A DNA stretch of 64,000 bases from G963665495 sp963677785 (lineage in GTDB: Bacteria; Desulfobacterota; Desulfovibrionia; Desulfovibrionales; Desulfovibrionaceae): contig CAXXDH010000002.1 of the NCBI GenBank assembly GCA_963677785.2, positions 682,001 through 746,000 of the forward strand. Reading direction: 5' to 3'. Position numbers and translations under genes: made by a program. Position 1 is the first letter of the stretch. Every line of letters begins with the position of its first letter. The notes under the pieces were generated by a model. The model had not been told where the DNA came from. It saw only the letters and a program-made list of their open reading frames with translations, and did no database searches. Below, piece after piece: positions 44,571 to 53,085 of this stretch.

Positions 44571-45506
44571 TCAGAGCGCAATCATGCTGCCCGCCAGCAT
44601 AATCGCTCCGAGAACCATGATGGCGAGGGATCCGGCCAGCGAAATAAACAGGTGCGTCAGGCCATACCAGCGCTCGTGCCGTGTCGCCAGGCGCAGCAGG
44701 ATCCCCCGCGATGCTATGGCCAGGAGGCTGACAGCTCCGGTGGTCAGGCTCATGCCCAGGGCGATGACGCACATAGCGAGCAACCCCGTGCCCAGAATGT
44801 CCAGTGTCGCGGCGAAAATCAGCACTAGAGCCGCCCCCGGACATGGGACAAGTCCGGCCGCCAAGGTCATCCCGAAAAAACTTTTCCAATCCCTTTGGGA
44901 GGGCTCCCGTACGTCCTGTTTGTGCTTGCGTGTCTCCAGCAACGTACGGATGGTCAGCACCAGGCCGACTCCGCAGAGCAGGGCATAACTGATTTGTTCG
45001 AGACGGATGCCGGCCGCGTCCACAGTCAGTGCTCCGGAAGTCTGCAACAGGAAATAGGCAGCCAGCACGAGCACGGTGGCGGAAAATACATGCAGAAACA
45101 TGGTCAGCATGGAAAAAAGCAGGCCAAGTTTCAGCGTGCCCGGCTGGTTGAGAAAATACGTGGCAGCGAAGAGTTTCCCGTGTCCGGGCCCCAGCGCGTG
45201 AATCACACCGTAGCAGAAGGAGAGCAGTATGAATCCCCAGAACGCTCCGGACCAGGGGGATTGCCGGATTTTATGCCCATAGCCGACCAGCTGTTTGCGC
45301 AAGAGCAATTGCCATTGGGAAATACGTACGAGTATGGGGGAGAGAAACGCCGGCATAATGCTGAAAGACGTACCCTGTTGTGCCGTTGAGTCCTGATTGT
45401 GCGTACGGTTTCCCGAAATAAACGGATTGGTTGACGCCGCGTCTGCGGAATACGCTCCTGGAACCAGCAATAAAAGCAAGAGTGCAGCAAAGACAAAACG
45501 CATCAT
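44571..45506 (-). CDS. NicO-family nickel/cobalt transporter (RcnA-like)
   Basis: This 311-residue membrane protein has the NicO signature YGVIHALGPGHGKLFAATYF and a later GLVPCPGAALVLIF. It starts with a hydrophobic signal/TM segment, then a ~60-residue soluble loop, then about six TM segments. Members import or export Ni2+/Co2+; direction is not predictable. Its ATG overlaps the stop of the DUF1007 gene, the typical partner, so the pair forms one transport unit. Confidence 0.85.
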   Translation of the reverse strand: MMRFVFAALLLLLLVPGAYSADAASTNPFISGNRTHNQDSTAQQGTSFSIMPAFLSPILVRISQWQLLLRKQLVGYGHKIRQSPWSGAFWGFILLSFCYGVIHALGPGHGKLFAATYFLNQPGTLKLGLLFSMLTMFLHVFSATVLVLAAYFLLQTSGALTVDAAGIRLEQISYALLCGVGLVLTIRTLLETRKHKQDVREPSQRDWKSFFGMTLAAGLVPCPGAALVLIFAATLDILGTGLLAMCVIALGMSLTTGAVSLLAIASRGILLRLATRHERWYGLTHLFISLAGSLAIMVLGAIMLAGSMIAL

Positions 45507-46225
45507 TTTTTCTTGAATCGGAGGATAAAGGCTTCGGGGATGATCTGATCGTAAAAGTAGGCGAACTCCTTGGCTTCCCGTACCATGGTTTCGATTTCAA
45601 GTCCGTTGGTGTCGCCCGAAATGGCCACATCGCCGTTATATCCTTCCAGGCCGACGGCTTCGGAAAAACGTTTGTAATCTTCCGGCGAGGCGGGCGCCTG
45701 CGTGGCAGTGAAGAAGGGGTCCGCTTTAGGGTCCAGTTCTTTGCCCTCCTGCGAATAGGCGACATAAGTGTAAAAGGTCTTATCGTAGACAGCTACCTTG
45801 ATTTCCTTGAAATCCTTATACGCCTTCACATGGCAGGGGGTGAAGAACGAGTATACCAGCTTGTTTCCTTGCATACCGGCTTTGAAATCCGTGATATAAT
45901 TAACCTGAAAAGGATTGCCGTCAATACGTACGCCAGTGTAAAAATTGAAGTCTTTGAGGTTTTCCTTGGTCATTTCGCCGGTTTTCCGGGATTCCTCCGG
46001 ACTAATGGCAAAGTCGTGGTTGGTGTCGACGAGTTCCAGGATGGTCAGCGTCAGCATTTCATCCAGCAGCCAGCGCTGTTGAAATCCAGCCAGGCCATCT
46101 TTGTCGAAAACAAAGGTCAATTTGCATTCGACAAAGGCATGCGGATGCGCCAGGGCGCTACCGGAAAAGAAGAGCACGGACAACAGGGGCAAAATAAGAA
46201 CGCGCAGTGAATTTAAGCGTAGCAT
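45503..46225 (-). CDS. DUF1007-family periplasmic protein
   Basis: This ~240-residue protein has a signal peptide (LRVLILPLLSVLFFSGSALA) and begins the mature part with HPHAFVECKLTFVFD, the hallmark of DUF1007. A potential metal-binding DTNHDFAISPEES (EF-hand-like) follows. DUF1007 proteins are encoded next to NicO transporters and are thought to assist metal transport. ATG 46225 follows AAGGA; a start 18 codons upstream is less likely. It overlaps the transporter gene by 4 bases. Confidence 0.85.
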   Translation of the reverse strand: MLRLNSLRVLILPLLSVLFFSGSALAHPHAFVECKLTFVFDKDGLAGFQQRWLLDEMLTLTILELVDTNHDFAISPEESRKTGEMTKENLKDFNFYTGVRIDGNPFQVNYITDFKAGMQGNKLVYSFFTPCHVKAYKDFKEIKVAVYDKTFYTYVAYSQEGKELDPKADPFFTATQAPASPEDYKRFSEAVGLEGYNGDVAISGDTNGLEIETMVREAKEFAYFYDQIIPEAFILRFKKK

Positions 46226-46387
46226 TTCGTATCCTTGAAAATAAAGGCTCGACGCAGCATGTCCCCGGATAGGGCGCAATTATCTGGCAACGCCTTCGGA
46301 ATTTTGAAAAAAGACCACGGACAAAAAACACGCCGGACGCGGGACATTCTTGAGTGGCGGTCAGCATTTTGTACTTTTTGAGTAAGG

Positions 46388-46996
46388 TTAAGCAGTAGGT
46401 ATTTCCTTGGGATAATAGCGGTTCACGGTTTCGGAAACGTCGAGCAGCCAGTTTTTGCGTTGCTCTTCCGTACTTGTAACAACAATACTGAACAGTTTTC
46501 TATGAAAATGGCGTACGCCGCAGAGGCCGAATATGCAGTTTTTCCAGATCGTTTCGAGCGGATCCATGAATAGGCTTGTTTCGCGATCGAGTGCGGTATC
46601 GCCGGTATTGAAAACAAGGGCGGATTGTGCGTTGAGCAGTCCGACGGGAATTCCTTCTCCCGAGTCGCCTTCAACGAATTTATAGGCAACACCTGGTCTG
46701 ATCACCCTGTCGATCCAGCCTTTCAGAATTGCGGGAGGTTGTCCCCACCAATTTGGATGGACAACGATGATTCCATCAGCAGAAGCGAGCTCGTCACAAT
46801 GCCGTTGCAAACTATCTGACAATACGGCTGTTTTGGGGATTTCCGCGGCAGGCAGCAGCGCATCAAATTTTTCTGCGTACAGATCATGAAAGAAAGCCGT
46901 ATGCCCGTTTGCGACAAGCGTATCATTGCAGCATGTCGCGATTGCGGCGTTGAAACTGCCCTTGCTCGGATGAGCCAGGATCAAGGAAATGTTCAT
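46388..46996 (-). CDS. Flavodoxin-fold NAD(P)H oxidoreductase (quinone reductase-like)
   Basis: This 202-residue protein has the FMN-binding start ISLILAHPSKGSFNAAIA and the HPNWWGQPPAILKGWIDRV segment of the flavodoxin_2 / NAD(P)H:quinone oxidoreductase family (KefF/MdaB/YwrO-like). It probably reduces quinones or related electrophiles with NAD(P)H. It stands alone; no partner potassium-efflux gene is adjacent. Confidence 0.85.
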   Translation of the reverse strand: MNISLILAHPSKGSFNAAIATCCNDTLVANGHTAFFHDLYAEKFDALLPAAEIPKTAVLSDSLQRHCDELASADGIIVVHPNWWGQPPAILKGWIDRVIRPGVAYKFVEGDSGEGIPVGLLNAQSALVFNTGDTALDRETSLFMDPLETIWKNCIFGLCGVRHFHRKLFSIVVTSTEEQRKNWLLDVSETVNRYYPKEIPTA

Positions 46997-47090
46997 CGCT
47001 TGGTACCTTTGCCCAGGGTGCGGCTGTTGCGGGGACTAATCCCTATTTTTGAAAGAAAAAAAGGTCGATGCAATGGGAGCATGCTAGAAT

Positions 47091-47726
47091 TCATTGCAGC
47101 AGTTCCACGATTTTTCGCGCAAAGTGTTCGCTCTCTGCCGGAGAAGCCGAAGTGACGATAAGGCCATCCGCCTCCACGGGGGTGTCGCTATAGGTGCATT
47201 TGGATACGTCCGTAAACGATTTGGCCAGCCTGGGGGGGGCTGTGGCTGTTTTTCCTTCCAATACGCCCGCAAGTCCGAGAATAAGGGTGGCGGCGTCGCT
47301 CGCGCCCAGAACCTTGTTGTGTTCGGCAGCCTCGCGGGCCAGCCGCAGCGCGTCTTTGTTTTGAAACAGCGAGGCAGCTCCCTTGCCTCCAACGAAAACC
47401 AACGCGTCATACGTATTCACGTCAACAAGTTCCAGGGACAGATCCGTGGGCAGGATACTGCCCTTGATGCTGCTGGCCGTTGTGGCTCTGGGGGCTGCCA
47501 ATTGGGTTTCAGCGCCTTGGGCAGTGAAAACAGCAAGCAGTTGATCATAGTTCTGATCGGAAAAATTGGATTGCGGCACAATCAACAGGATGTGTTTGCC
47601 GACAGCCAAAGGTTTGACCACCTCGGGTTTGGGCTTGGGAACAGCCTTGGGCCTGACGCAGCCCTCCGCACAGGCCAGCATCGCACAAAAGCAAAAGATC
47701 GCGAACCAGGGTCTGAAAACACGCAT
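47091..47726 (-). CDS. DJ-1/PfpI-like domain lipoprotein, probable loss of nucleophile
   Basis: This ~211-residue protein has a lipoprotein-type N-terminus (FRPWFAIFCFCAMLACAEGC), then a DJ-1/PfpI fold (HILLIVPQSNFSDQNYDQLL, YDALVFVGGKGAASLFQ). Where members have A-x-C-x-G with a nucleophilic cysteine, this has LGASDAATLIL, so the cysteine is replaced by serine. Protease or glyoxalase-like activity is therefore doubtful. ATG 47726 follows GGAGG. Envelope anchoring of this fold is uncommon. Confidence 0.75.
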   Translation of the reverse strand: MRVFRPWFAIFCFCAMLACAEGCVRPKAVPKPKPEVVKPLAVGKHILLIVPQSNFSDQNYDQLLAVFTAQGAETQLAAPRATTASSIKGSILPTDLSLELVDVNTYDALVFVGGKGAASLFQNKDALRLAREAAEHNKVLGASDAATLILGLAGVLEGKTATAPPRLAKSFTDVSKCTYSDTPVEADGLIVTSASPAESEHFARKIVELLQ

Positions 47727-48097
47727 GCATACCTCCCATGCCGAATAGATTGCTTGGGGCAAACCCAATGCGCCCGCTGGTGTCTTATTAGCCGTTAGTC
47801 AGCAAATGACGACCTTGCGTTTCACTTTGGGCAATTATTCGCCATGAGTCATAAATCGCCGAGTCCTTCAGAGCAAGTCTTGGCTTTCTTGGATAAATAA
47901 TTTTTCCCGCAATCCTGACCAGTAACATTTTTTTGGTTGTTATCCAATCGTAACAATCTATGTGTATAGTTCATATCTATTGATGTGAGTGAATAATTTG
48001 TATCATTCGACTAGCTAAGTGTTTTTATATCACTTTTGTTTTTGAATGAGTGTTTTTTTAACCGGAGTTGAAAATTTACATTTTTGCCCCGAGTACG
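47727..48097. other. Intergenic region upstream of the PstS-like gene
   Basis: About 370 bases, AT-rich, then the third interspersed repeat. It should contain the promoters for the divergent lipoprotein and phosphate genes. No Pho-box-like direct repeats were recognised. Confidence 0.5.
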
Positions 48098-48273
48098 AGG
48101 GGATGTTTCCAAATCAATTTCATCGCTGGTTGAGCAGGCATTCACCAGACAAGGCTGAAGGGAAAGATGATCCGCAGGCGTAGTGGCGCTACGTCAAGGG
48201 CTTTTTTGCCTGAAAGTGCAGCATGGTGAAATGCGGGCCATGCGTAGTTGAAAGGAATTTGGAAACTCGACCT
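48098..48273 (+). repeat. Interspersed ~177-bp TIR element, copy 3
   Basis: It aligns with the other two copies throughout; the outer bases are less conserved (AGGGGATG at the left, CGACCT at the right). The central GGCGTAGTGGCGCTACG stem region is retained. It ends 16 bases before the ATG of the PstS-like gene, with the AAGGAG ribosome site just outside the element. Confidence 0.8.
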
Positions 48274-48289
48274 AATCAAGGAGCCCTGC

Positions 48290-49300
48290 ATGAGGATGCT
48301 GCCCAACCTGATTTTCTTGCTTTGCCTTGTGGTTGCTCCAGCCACTGTTTACGCGGCCTTGGACAATTACCGGCCCACAAAGGAAATTTCCGGCGCGCTG
48401 TCATGCGTTGGTTCGGATACGTTGCGGATCTTGATGGAACGCTGGTTTGAGGAATTTGGCAAGCTGCATCCCAAGGTATCCCATACGCTTGAATCCAAAG
48501 GATCGAATACGGCTCCGCCCGCTCTGCAGTCCGGGCAATGCTCCCTGGCGGCCATGAGCCGTTCGATGCGCAAAGGGGAGATCCGTGCGTTCAAAAAGGC
48601 TCACGGCTACAGGCCTGTTGAGATTCGTGTGGCTCTGGATGCTCTGGCCGTTTACGTTAACAAGCAAAACCCCTTGCGCGGACTGACTATCAAACAGTTG
48701 GACGGCGTATTTTCTTCCACATACGACTGCGGCGGTTCGGACTTGAGCCGCTGGAACCAGCTCGTATTGGGGCAGTTGGATAAAACGGCAATCCATCTGT
48801 ACGGGCGCAATGATCTTTCCGGAACCCATGATTTCTTTCAGGAACAAGCCTTGTGCGACGGTGAGTTTAAAAAAAGCATCACCTTGTTGCCGGATTCGGC
48901 GCAGGTGGTGGAAGCGGTCGAACAGGATCCGGCAGGAATAGGCTATTCGGGCCTGGGATACCGTACGGACGGCGTACAGGTGCTGGGTATCGCGCCGGAC
49001 GAAGACTCGGGATATTTTCGTTACGAAGTGGACAAGTACCGCGACAGCAAGGACCTGGGAAAGCGTTTTGCCTATGTTTACCGCGGCGATTATCCGCTTT
49101 CCCGTTTTTTATACCTCTATGTGGACAAAAAGAAAGGCGAGCCGCTTGCCCCGGCGGTGGAGGAATTTTTGAAATTCGTGCTTTCCGGGCAGGGCCAGGC
49201 CATTGTCACGGAAACCGGATTTATTCCGCTGAATGGAAAGATGGTGCGCAAGGAACTGAAAAAACTCGCGCCGGCGTACAAAACCTCCTGGTGGGATTAG
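48290..49300 (+). CDS. PstS-like phosphate-binding protein
   Basis: This 336-residue periplasmic protein has a signal peptide (MRMLPNLIFLLCLVVAPATV, then YAA). The PBP family landmarks are SGALSCVGSDTLRILMERW, ESKGSNTAPPALQSGQCSLAAMSR (phosphate-loop region), RNDLSGTHDFF and GIGYSGLGY. I start at ATG 48290 (AAGGAG upstream) rather than 14 codons earlier. The next gene is a PiT-like permease, not the pstCAB ABC genes, which is unusual. Confidence 0.88.
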   Translation: MRMLPNLIFLLCLVVAPATVYAALDNYRPTKEISGALSCVGSDTLRILMERWFEEFGKLHPKVSHTLESKGSNTAPPALQSGQCSLAAMSRSMRKGEIRAFKKAHGYRPVEIRVALDALAVYVNKQNPLRGLTIKQLDGVFSSTYDCGGSDLSRWNQLVLGQLDKTAIHLYGRNDLSGTHDFFQEQALCDGEFKKSITLLPDSAQVVEAVEQDPAGIGYSGLGYRTDGVQVLGIAPDEDSGYFRYEVDKYRDSKDLGKRFAYVYRGDYPLSRFLYLYVDKKKGEPLAPAVEEFLKFVLSGQGQAIVTETGFIPLNGKMVRKELKKLAPAYKTSWWD

Positions 49301-49354
49301 CACCAATTTCCTAACGAATGCTACCGAACGTTATCAATAGATCTGGAGACTAGC

Positions 49355-50446
49355 ATGCCCCTGAGCGACATTTATATGATCATCGGATTCAGTCTTGCGG
49401 CCTACGCCATTGTGGCCAATGACGCCATTCAAACCCTGGGCACTTTTTTAAGTTCCAATTCAGAGCGACCGTGGTGGGTGCTCTGGTTGTATGCCTGTGC
49501 GATTCTCGTGGCGGTATTCATCTACGGTTGGTACTTGAATTTCGGAGATGTCACGTACGGGCGGCTGGAGAAATTTCCCATGCCTCCCATGGGATTCACC
49601 TGGCTGCATATTATTCCGCCCCTGGCCATTCTTATCCTGACCCGCTACGGCGTTCCGGTCAGTACGACGTTCCTGATCCTGACGGTTTTTACTCCGGGTA
49701 ATCTGGGGGCCATACTCCAGAAGTCTCTTATAGGCTATGTTCTCGCGTTTGGCCTGGCCTCGGTGGTTTACTACTGGGCGGCTAAAGGGTTTGAGTCTTA
49801 TTGCCTGAACAATTCCTGCAATGGACCTTCAAAATTCTGGACAAGTCTGCAATGGGCTTCCACTGGATTTTTATGGAGCCAGTGGCTGATTCAGGATCTG
49901 GCCAATATTTTCGTATATATGCCGCGGCATTTGAGTTTAGGTGTCTTGCTTGGGTGTTTGATTTTACTTCTGATTCTGCATGCGGTGTTGTTTTATTTTC
50001 GGGGCGGAGCCATTCAGGGCATTGTTACTTCCAAAACAAACACCCAGGACATCCGTTCGGCAACCATCATCAACTTCATTTTCGGATTCATCCTGTTGTT
50101 TTTTAAAGAATACAGCAATATGCCCATGAGCACGACCTGGGTTTTTCTGGGTATCCTCGCGGGGCGGGAAGTTGCCCTGACTTTGCGGTTCAAACACCGT
50201 GAATTTAAGGAAACCCGGAAAATGGTAGTGCAGGATGTGGTCAAGGCCGGCTTCGGACTTGGCGTGAGTGTGTTTCTGGCACTGACGCTGCCGCCTTTTT
50301 ACAACTATCTTAACGGCGTGGACAATGCAGATCAGGGCACGGCTGCAATCCGACAGGAGCAGCAGCAACGGACGCAAGTTGGCATGCTCGAAGGGCATCC
50401 GCATGCCAAGGGGGTTGAACAGATCCGCAAGGCCGCTAATCGCTGA
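49355..50446 (+). CDS. PiT-like inorganic phosphate permease
   Basis: This 363-residue polytopic membrane protein resembles the PHO4/PiT family. The duplicated signatures are visible: VANDAIQTLGTFLSSN near the start and LIQDLANIFVYMPR in the second half, plus TRYGVPVSTTF and NMPMSTTWVFLG. PiT proteins are ion-coupled phosphate (or sulfate) transporters. A short polar C-terminus (Gln/His-rich) follows. It is 54 bases downstream of the PstS-like gene with GGAG before the start. The stop overlaps the convergent CpxP-like gene by 11 bases. Confidence 0.8.
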   Translation: MPLSDIYMIIGFSLAAYAIVANDAIQTLGTFLSSNSERPWWVLWLYACAILVAVFIYGWYLNFGDVTYGRLEKFPMPPMGFTWLHIIPPLAILILTRYGVPVSTTFLILTVFTPGNLGAILQKSLIGYVLAFGLASVVYYWAAKGFESYCLNNSCNGPSKFWTSLQWASTGFLWSQWLIQDLANIFVYMPRHLSLGVLLGCLILLLILHAVLFYFRGGAIQGIVTSKTNTQDIRSATIINFIFGFILLFFKEYSNMPMSTTWVFLGILAGREVALTLRFKHREFKETRKMVVQDVVKAGFGLGVSVFLALTLPPFYNYLNGVDNADQGTAAIRQEQQQRTQVGMLEGHPHAKGVEQIRKAANR

Positions 50447-50840
50447 TACTGCTGTTGGTTTCTTGTGGCTTTGGAGTGTTTTTCGTGGAAATCGCCAGTA
50501 TCGCTTTGACTTTTTTCTTCTGCTCGGGAGTCAGCAGCGGATCAAGGTGTTTTTCCAATGATCTCCGGATGCTGATAGCCTCCTTCAAATGGCGCTGTTT
50601 AAGAGCATCCAGTTGTTTATTGTGTACGCGAAGCACTTCAATGACTTGTTTTTCCTGTGCCGCGTCAAGGTCGCAATAGTTGTCCAAGCGGGTGAGGATC
50701 TCTGCAGCATCGGGTAAATGGCGGGGGAGCAGGGCGAGTTCCTTGATGATAGTTTCAAAGTAAATTGTCGCCCCGGATGCGCCTATCAGGATGCCGAACA
50801 GCAGCGTGATTGAAAGAACGAACCAGTGTATTTTTTTCAT
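50436..50840 (-). CDS. Membrane-anchored CpxP/Spy-like periplasmic protein
   Basis: This ~134-residue protein has one N-terminal TM segment (HWFVLSITLLFGILIGASGA) and a helical periplasmic part. It includes LDAAQEKQVIEVLRVHNKQLDAL and LDPLLTPEQKKKVKAIL, similar to CpxP/Spy/metal-sensor small chaperone proteins with L-T-x-x-Q motifs. It is the third gene of a minus-strand set with an ECF sigma factor, so an envelope-stress role is inferred. I start at ATG 50840. Confidence 0.65.
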   Translation of the reverse strand: MKKIHWFVLSITLLFGILIGASGATIYFETIIKELALLPRHLPDAAEILTRLDNYCDLDAAQEKQVIEVLRVHNKQLDALKQRHLKEAISIRRSLEKHLDPLLTPEQKKKVKAILAISTKNTPKPQETNSSISD

Positions 50841-50868
50841 GGCTATGCCCTTTGAAACAATTCGTTCA

Positions 50869-51198
50869 TTACAATAATGGTGGTAGCAAACTGGTTGAAA
50901 AATTGAATGTTGTTTCAACCGTGGCTTTCAGAATGTGGGCATCGATGGCGTTCAGTTTGTAGCAAGCAATCAGAGTCAGCCCTGCGGTCAGGGCGCCGAA
51001 GGTCGAAAGATGCGGCAGGTAGGTCACAAGTGTGGCGTCACCGGGCGGCTGAGGGGGGGATGCCGTCGTCTCCTGCGACAGTACCCGAGCCATGACTTGG
51101 TCTTCCCAATCTTGATCCAGAAGCCGGGGATCATTTCTCCTTTTGGAGGCGAGCAACAGGAGCTTGAAAAGCTCCGCAGCTTTGCTGTCTTTGGTCAT
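50869..51198 (-). CDS. Small single-TM protein, possible anti-sigma factor
   Basis: This 109-residue protein has a cytoplasmic N-terminus (LFKLLLLASKRRNDPRLLDQDWEDQVM) and one TM segment near residue 66-84 (FGALTAGLTLIACYKL). It follows the ECF sigma gene by 9 bases, the usual place of an anti-sigma factor. The H-x3-C-x2-C zinc anti-sigma motif is absent, so the role is inferred from position only. Confidence 0.6.
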   Translation of the reverse strand: MTKDSKAAELFKLLLLASKRRNDPRLLDQDWEDQVMARVLSQETTASPPQPPGDATLVTYLPHLSTFGALTAGLTLIACYKLNAIDAHILKATVETTFNFSTSLLPPLL

Positions 51199-51207
51199 GA
51201 CCTTTCC

Positions 51208-51789
51208 TTATAGCACTCCTGCCAGCAGCTTATGTACCTTTTTGCGGGCTCTGAAAGCGCGTACCCGAACATTTACGCTGCTCATGTCGAGCATTTCAGC
51301 TACTTCAAGCATGCTGTAACCATCCCCATACAGCAGCAGCAAAACAATGCGATCTTTGGGAGCCAGTTGGCCCAGCGCCCAGTCCAGCAACTCAAGGGCA
51401 TCCCGGGTGTCTTCTTTGTCCCGGTACGCGGCAAGCGCGTTTGTTGCTGTTTTGCGTTCCAGCCAGTCCAGGCAGTCGGAACTCAGTGTGCTGATGGGAG
51501 TTTCCCTGTTCGCGTAGCGTTTTCGAAGATATTCGTAACAACAGCGAAGGGCAATGGTCAGCACCCATTTGTCGAACGGCCGGCTCTTGTCGTAGGAGTC
51601 GAGCGAACCATAGGCCCGGATAAATGTTTCCTGGGCGAGTTCCGCAACCATATCCCGGGATACGTGCCGGGATAACAGGCATTCTACCGAATTTTTGTAA
51701 GTGGAGATAAAATGGCGAAAGGCATTGGGATCGCCTGCCCGGATTGTTTCTATTGCAGAAACGTCCGCTTCTGAAGGTGCCTGTGTCAT
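51208..51789 (-). CDS. ECF-type RNA polymerase sigma factor
   Basis: This ~193-residue protein has sigma region 2 (AELAQETFIRAYGSLDSYDKSRPFDKWVLTIALRC) and region 4 (LGQLAPKDRIVLLLLYGDGYSMLEVAEMLDMSSVNVRVRAFRARKK). I start at ATG 51789 (MTQAPSEAD); an upstream in-frame extension of 17 hydrophobic residues is unlikely. It heads a three-gene set with a putative anti-sigma factor and a CpxP-like protein. Confidence 0.9.
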   Translation of the reverse strand: MTQAPSEADVSAIETIRAGDPNAFRHFISTYKNSVECLLSRHVSRDMVAELAQETFIRAYGSLDSYDKSRPFDKWVLTIALRCCYEYLRKRYANRETPISTLSSDCLDWLERKTATNALAAYRDKEDTRDALELLDWALGQLAPKDRIVLLLLYGDGYSMLEVAEMLDMSSVNVRVRAFRARKKVHKLLAGVL

Positions 51790-52042
51790 AAGTACTGTGC
51801 AAAAGAGATGGAAGGTGATCAACAACGCCGACCTTTCCACTATTCAAAACAAATACCTTCGAAAAAAGCAATAGGAAACTATAAGTTTTATCAATATCTC
51901 TTGGGGCATCCCACGCGCCAGGCCTCAAATTTTTCTCTTCGGTCTGCATATGATTATATTGGAAGAGAAGATACCAGAAGTTACAACCGGTGTCACAATT
52001 TAACGTCTTTGCAAGTCCCGGTGGCCGTTGGGGAGGAAAGGA

Positions 52043-53083
52043 TCAGATGCGCCCCTCTTCAACTCCATGGCATGCGACAAATACGCCGTTTCCCCTATCC
52101 AGCAATTTGGGGATTTCCATTTTACAGCGCTGGCTGACATGCGGGCAGCGTCCGTGAAATACGCAGCCGGGAGGGAGATGAATTGGTGTGGGGACATCTC
52201 CGGAAAGTTTGGCGTGCTTTTGCGCTGTGGCATGCAGCTGCGGAATGGCGGAAAGCAGAATGCGCGTATAGGGATGCAACGGATTGGAATACAGGTCGTT
52301 GGTGGGGGCGAGTTCGCAAAGCGTTCCGAGGTACATTACGGCCACGCGGTTTGAGATGTGCCGGACCACGGACAAATCGTGGCTGATGAACAGGTAGGTC
52401 AGGTTGCGTTCTTCCTGCGCGTCCATGAGCAGATTGAGAATCTGCGCCTGAATGGAAACATCCAGTGCGGAAATGGGCTCATCCGCAATAACGAATTCCG
52501 GATCAAGCACAAGGGCCCGGGCAATGGAAATGCGCTGGCGCTGGCCGCCGGAAAATTCGTGCGGGTAGCGTTCGGCCCAGTCCGGATCCACGCCGACCTG
52601 GCGCATTACCTCGGCGATACGATCTTTGAGTTCGCTTTTGTTTTTGGTTTTGCCGTGAAAACGCAGGGGTTCTTCCAGGGTTTGGCGTACGTTCATACGT
52701 GGATTCAAAGACGCGTAGGGGTCCTGGAAAACCATCTGCATCTTGGAGCGAAAGGGCTGCATCTTATCCGCGGGCAGGTTGTCGATACGGGTGCCGCGGT
52801 AGCGGATTTCTCCGCTGTTGGGCGGGTAGATTCCGATGACAGTCCTGGCCAGTGTGGATTTGCCGCAGCCGGATTCCCCCACAACGGACAGGGTCTCGCC
52901 CTTGTCAACGAACAGGCTCACGTTGTTAAGGGCCTTGACCAAGGTATGCTTGCGGACAATGCGCCCCCCTTCGAGAGCCAGCTGGTCAATGAATCCGCCG
53001 GAAATATCAAAGTGCTTCACCACGTTGGCCAGGGTGAGCAGCTTGTGGTTGGTGTCTGGAGCGGCGTAGTGTTCCGTTGTCAT
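52043..53083 (-). CDS. Peptide ABC transporter ATP-binding protein (DppF/OppF-like)
   Basis: This 346-residue ATPase has Walker A GESGCGKST, signature SGGQRQR and Walker B LDPEFVIADEPISALD, plus the C-terminal oligopeptide extension with GCVFHGRCPHVSQRC. It powers import with the DppD partner. ATG 53083 follows the upstream stop by 2 bases; a long in-frame extension inside oppD is rejected. It is the last gene of the operon. Confidence 0.93.
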   Translation of the reverse strand: MTTEHYAAPDTNHKLLTLANVVKHFDISGGFIDQLALEGGRIVRKHTLVKALNNVSLFVDKGETLSVVGESGCGKSTLARTVIGIYPPNSGEIRYRGTRIDNLPADKMQPFRSKMQMVFQDPYASLNPRMNVRQTLEEPLRFHGKTKNKSELKDRIAEVMRQVGVDPDWAERYPHEFSGGQRQRISIARALVLDPEFVIADEPISALDVSIQAQILNLLMDAQEERNLTYLFISHDLSVVRHISNRVAVMYLGTLCELAPTNDLYSNPLHPYTRILLSAIPQLHATAQKHAKLSGDVPTPIHLPPGCVFHGRCPHVSQRCKMEIPKLLDRGNGVFVACHGVEEGRI

Positions 53084-53085
53084 TG

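Noticed and set aside
46226..46387. A riboswitch or NikR operator before the DUF1007/NicO pair
   Set aside because: No cobalamin or NiCo riboswitch core and no GTATGA-N16-TCATAC dyad could be recognised by eye.
47727..48289. A Pho-box upstream of the PstS-like gene
   Set aside because: No pair of CTGTCAT-like direct repeats at 11-bp spacing was seen; the region is filled mostly by the interspersed repeat.
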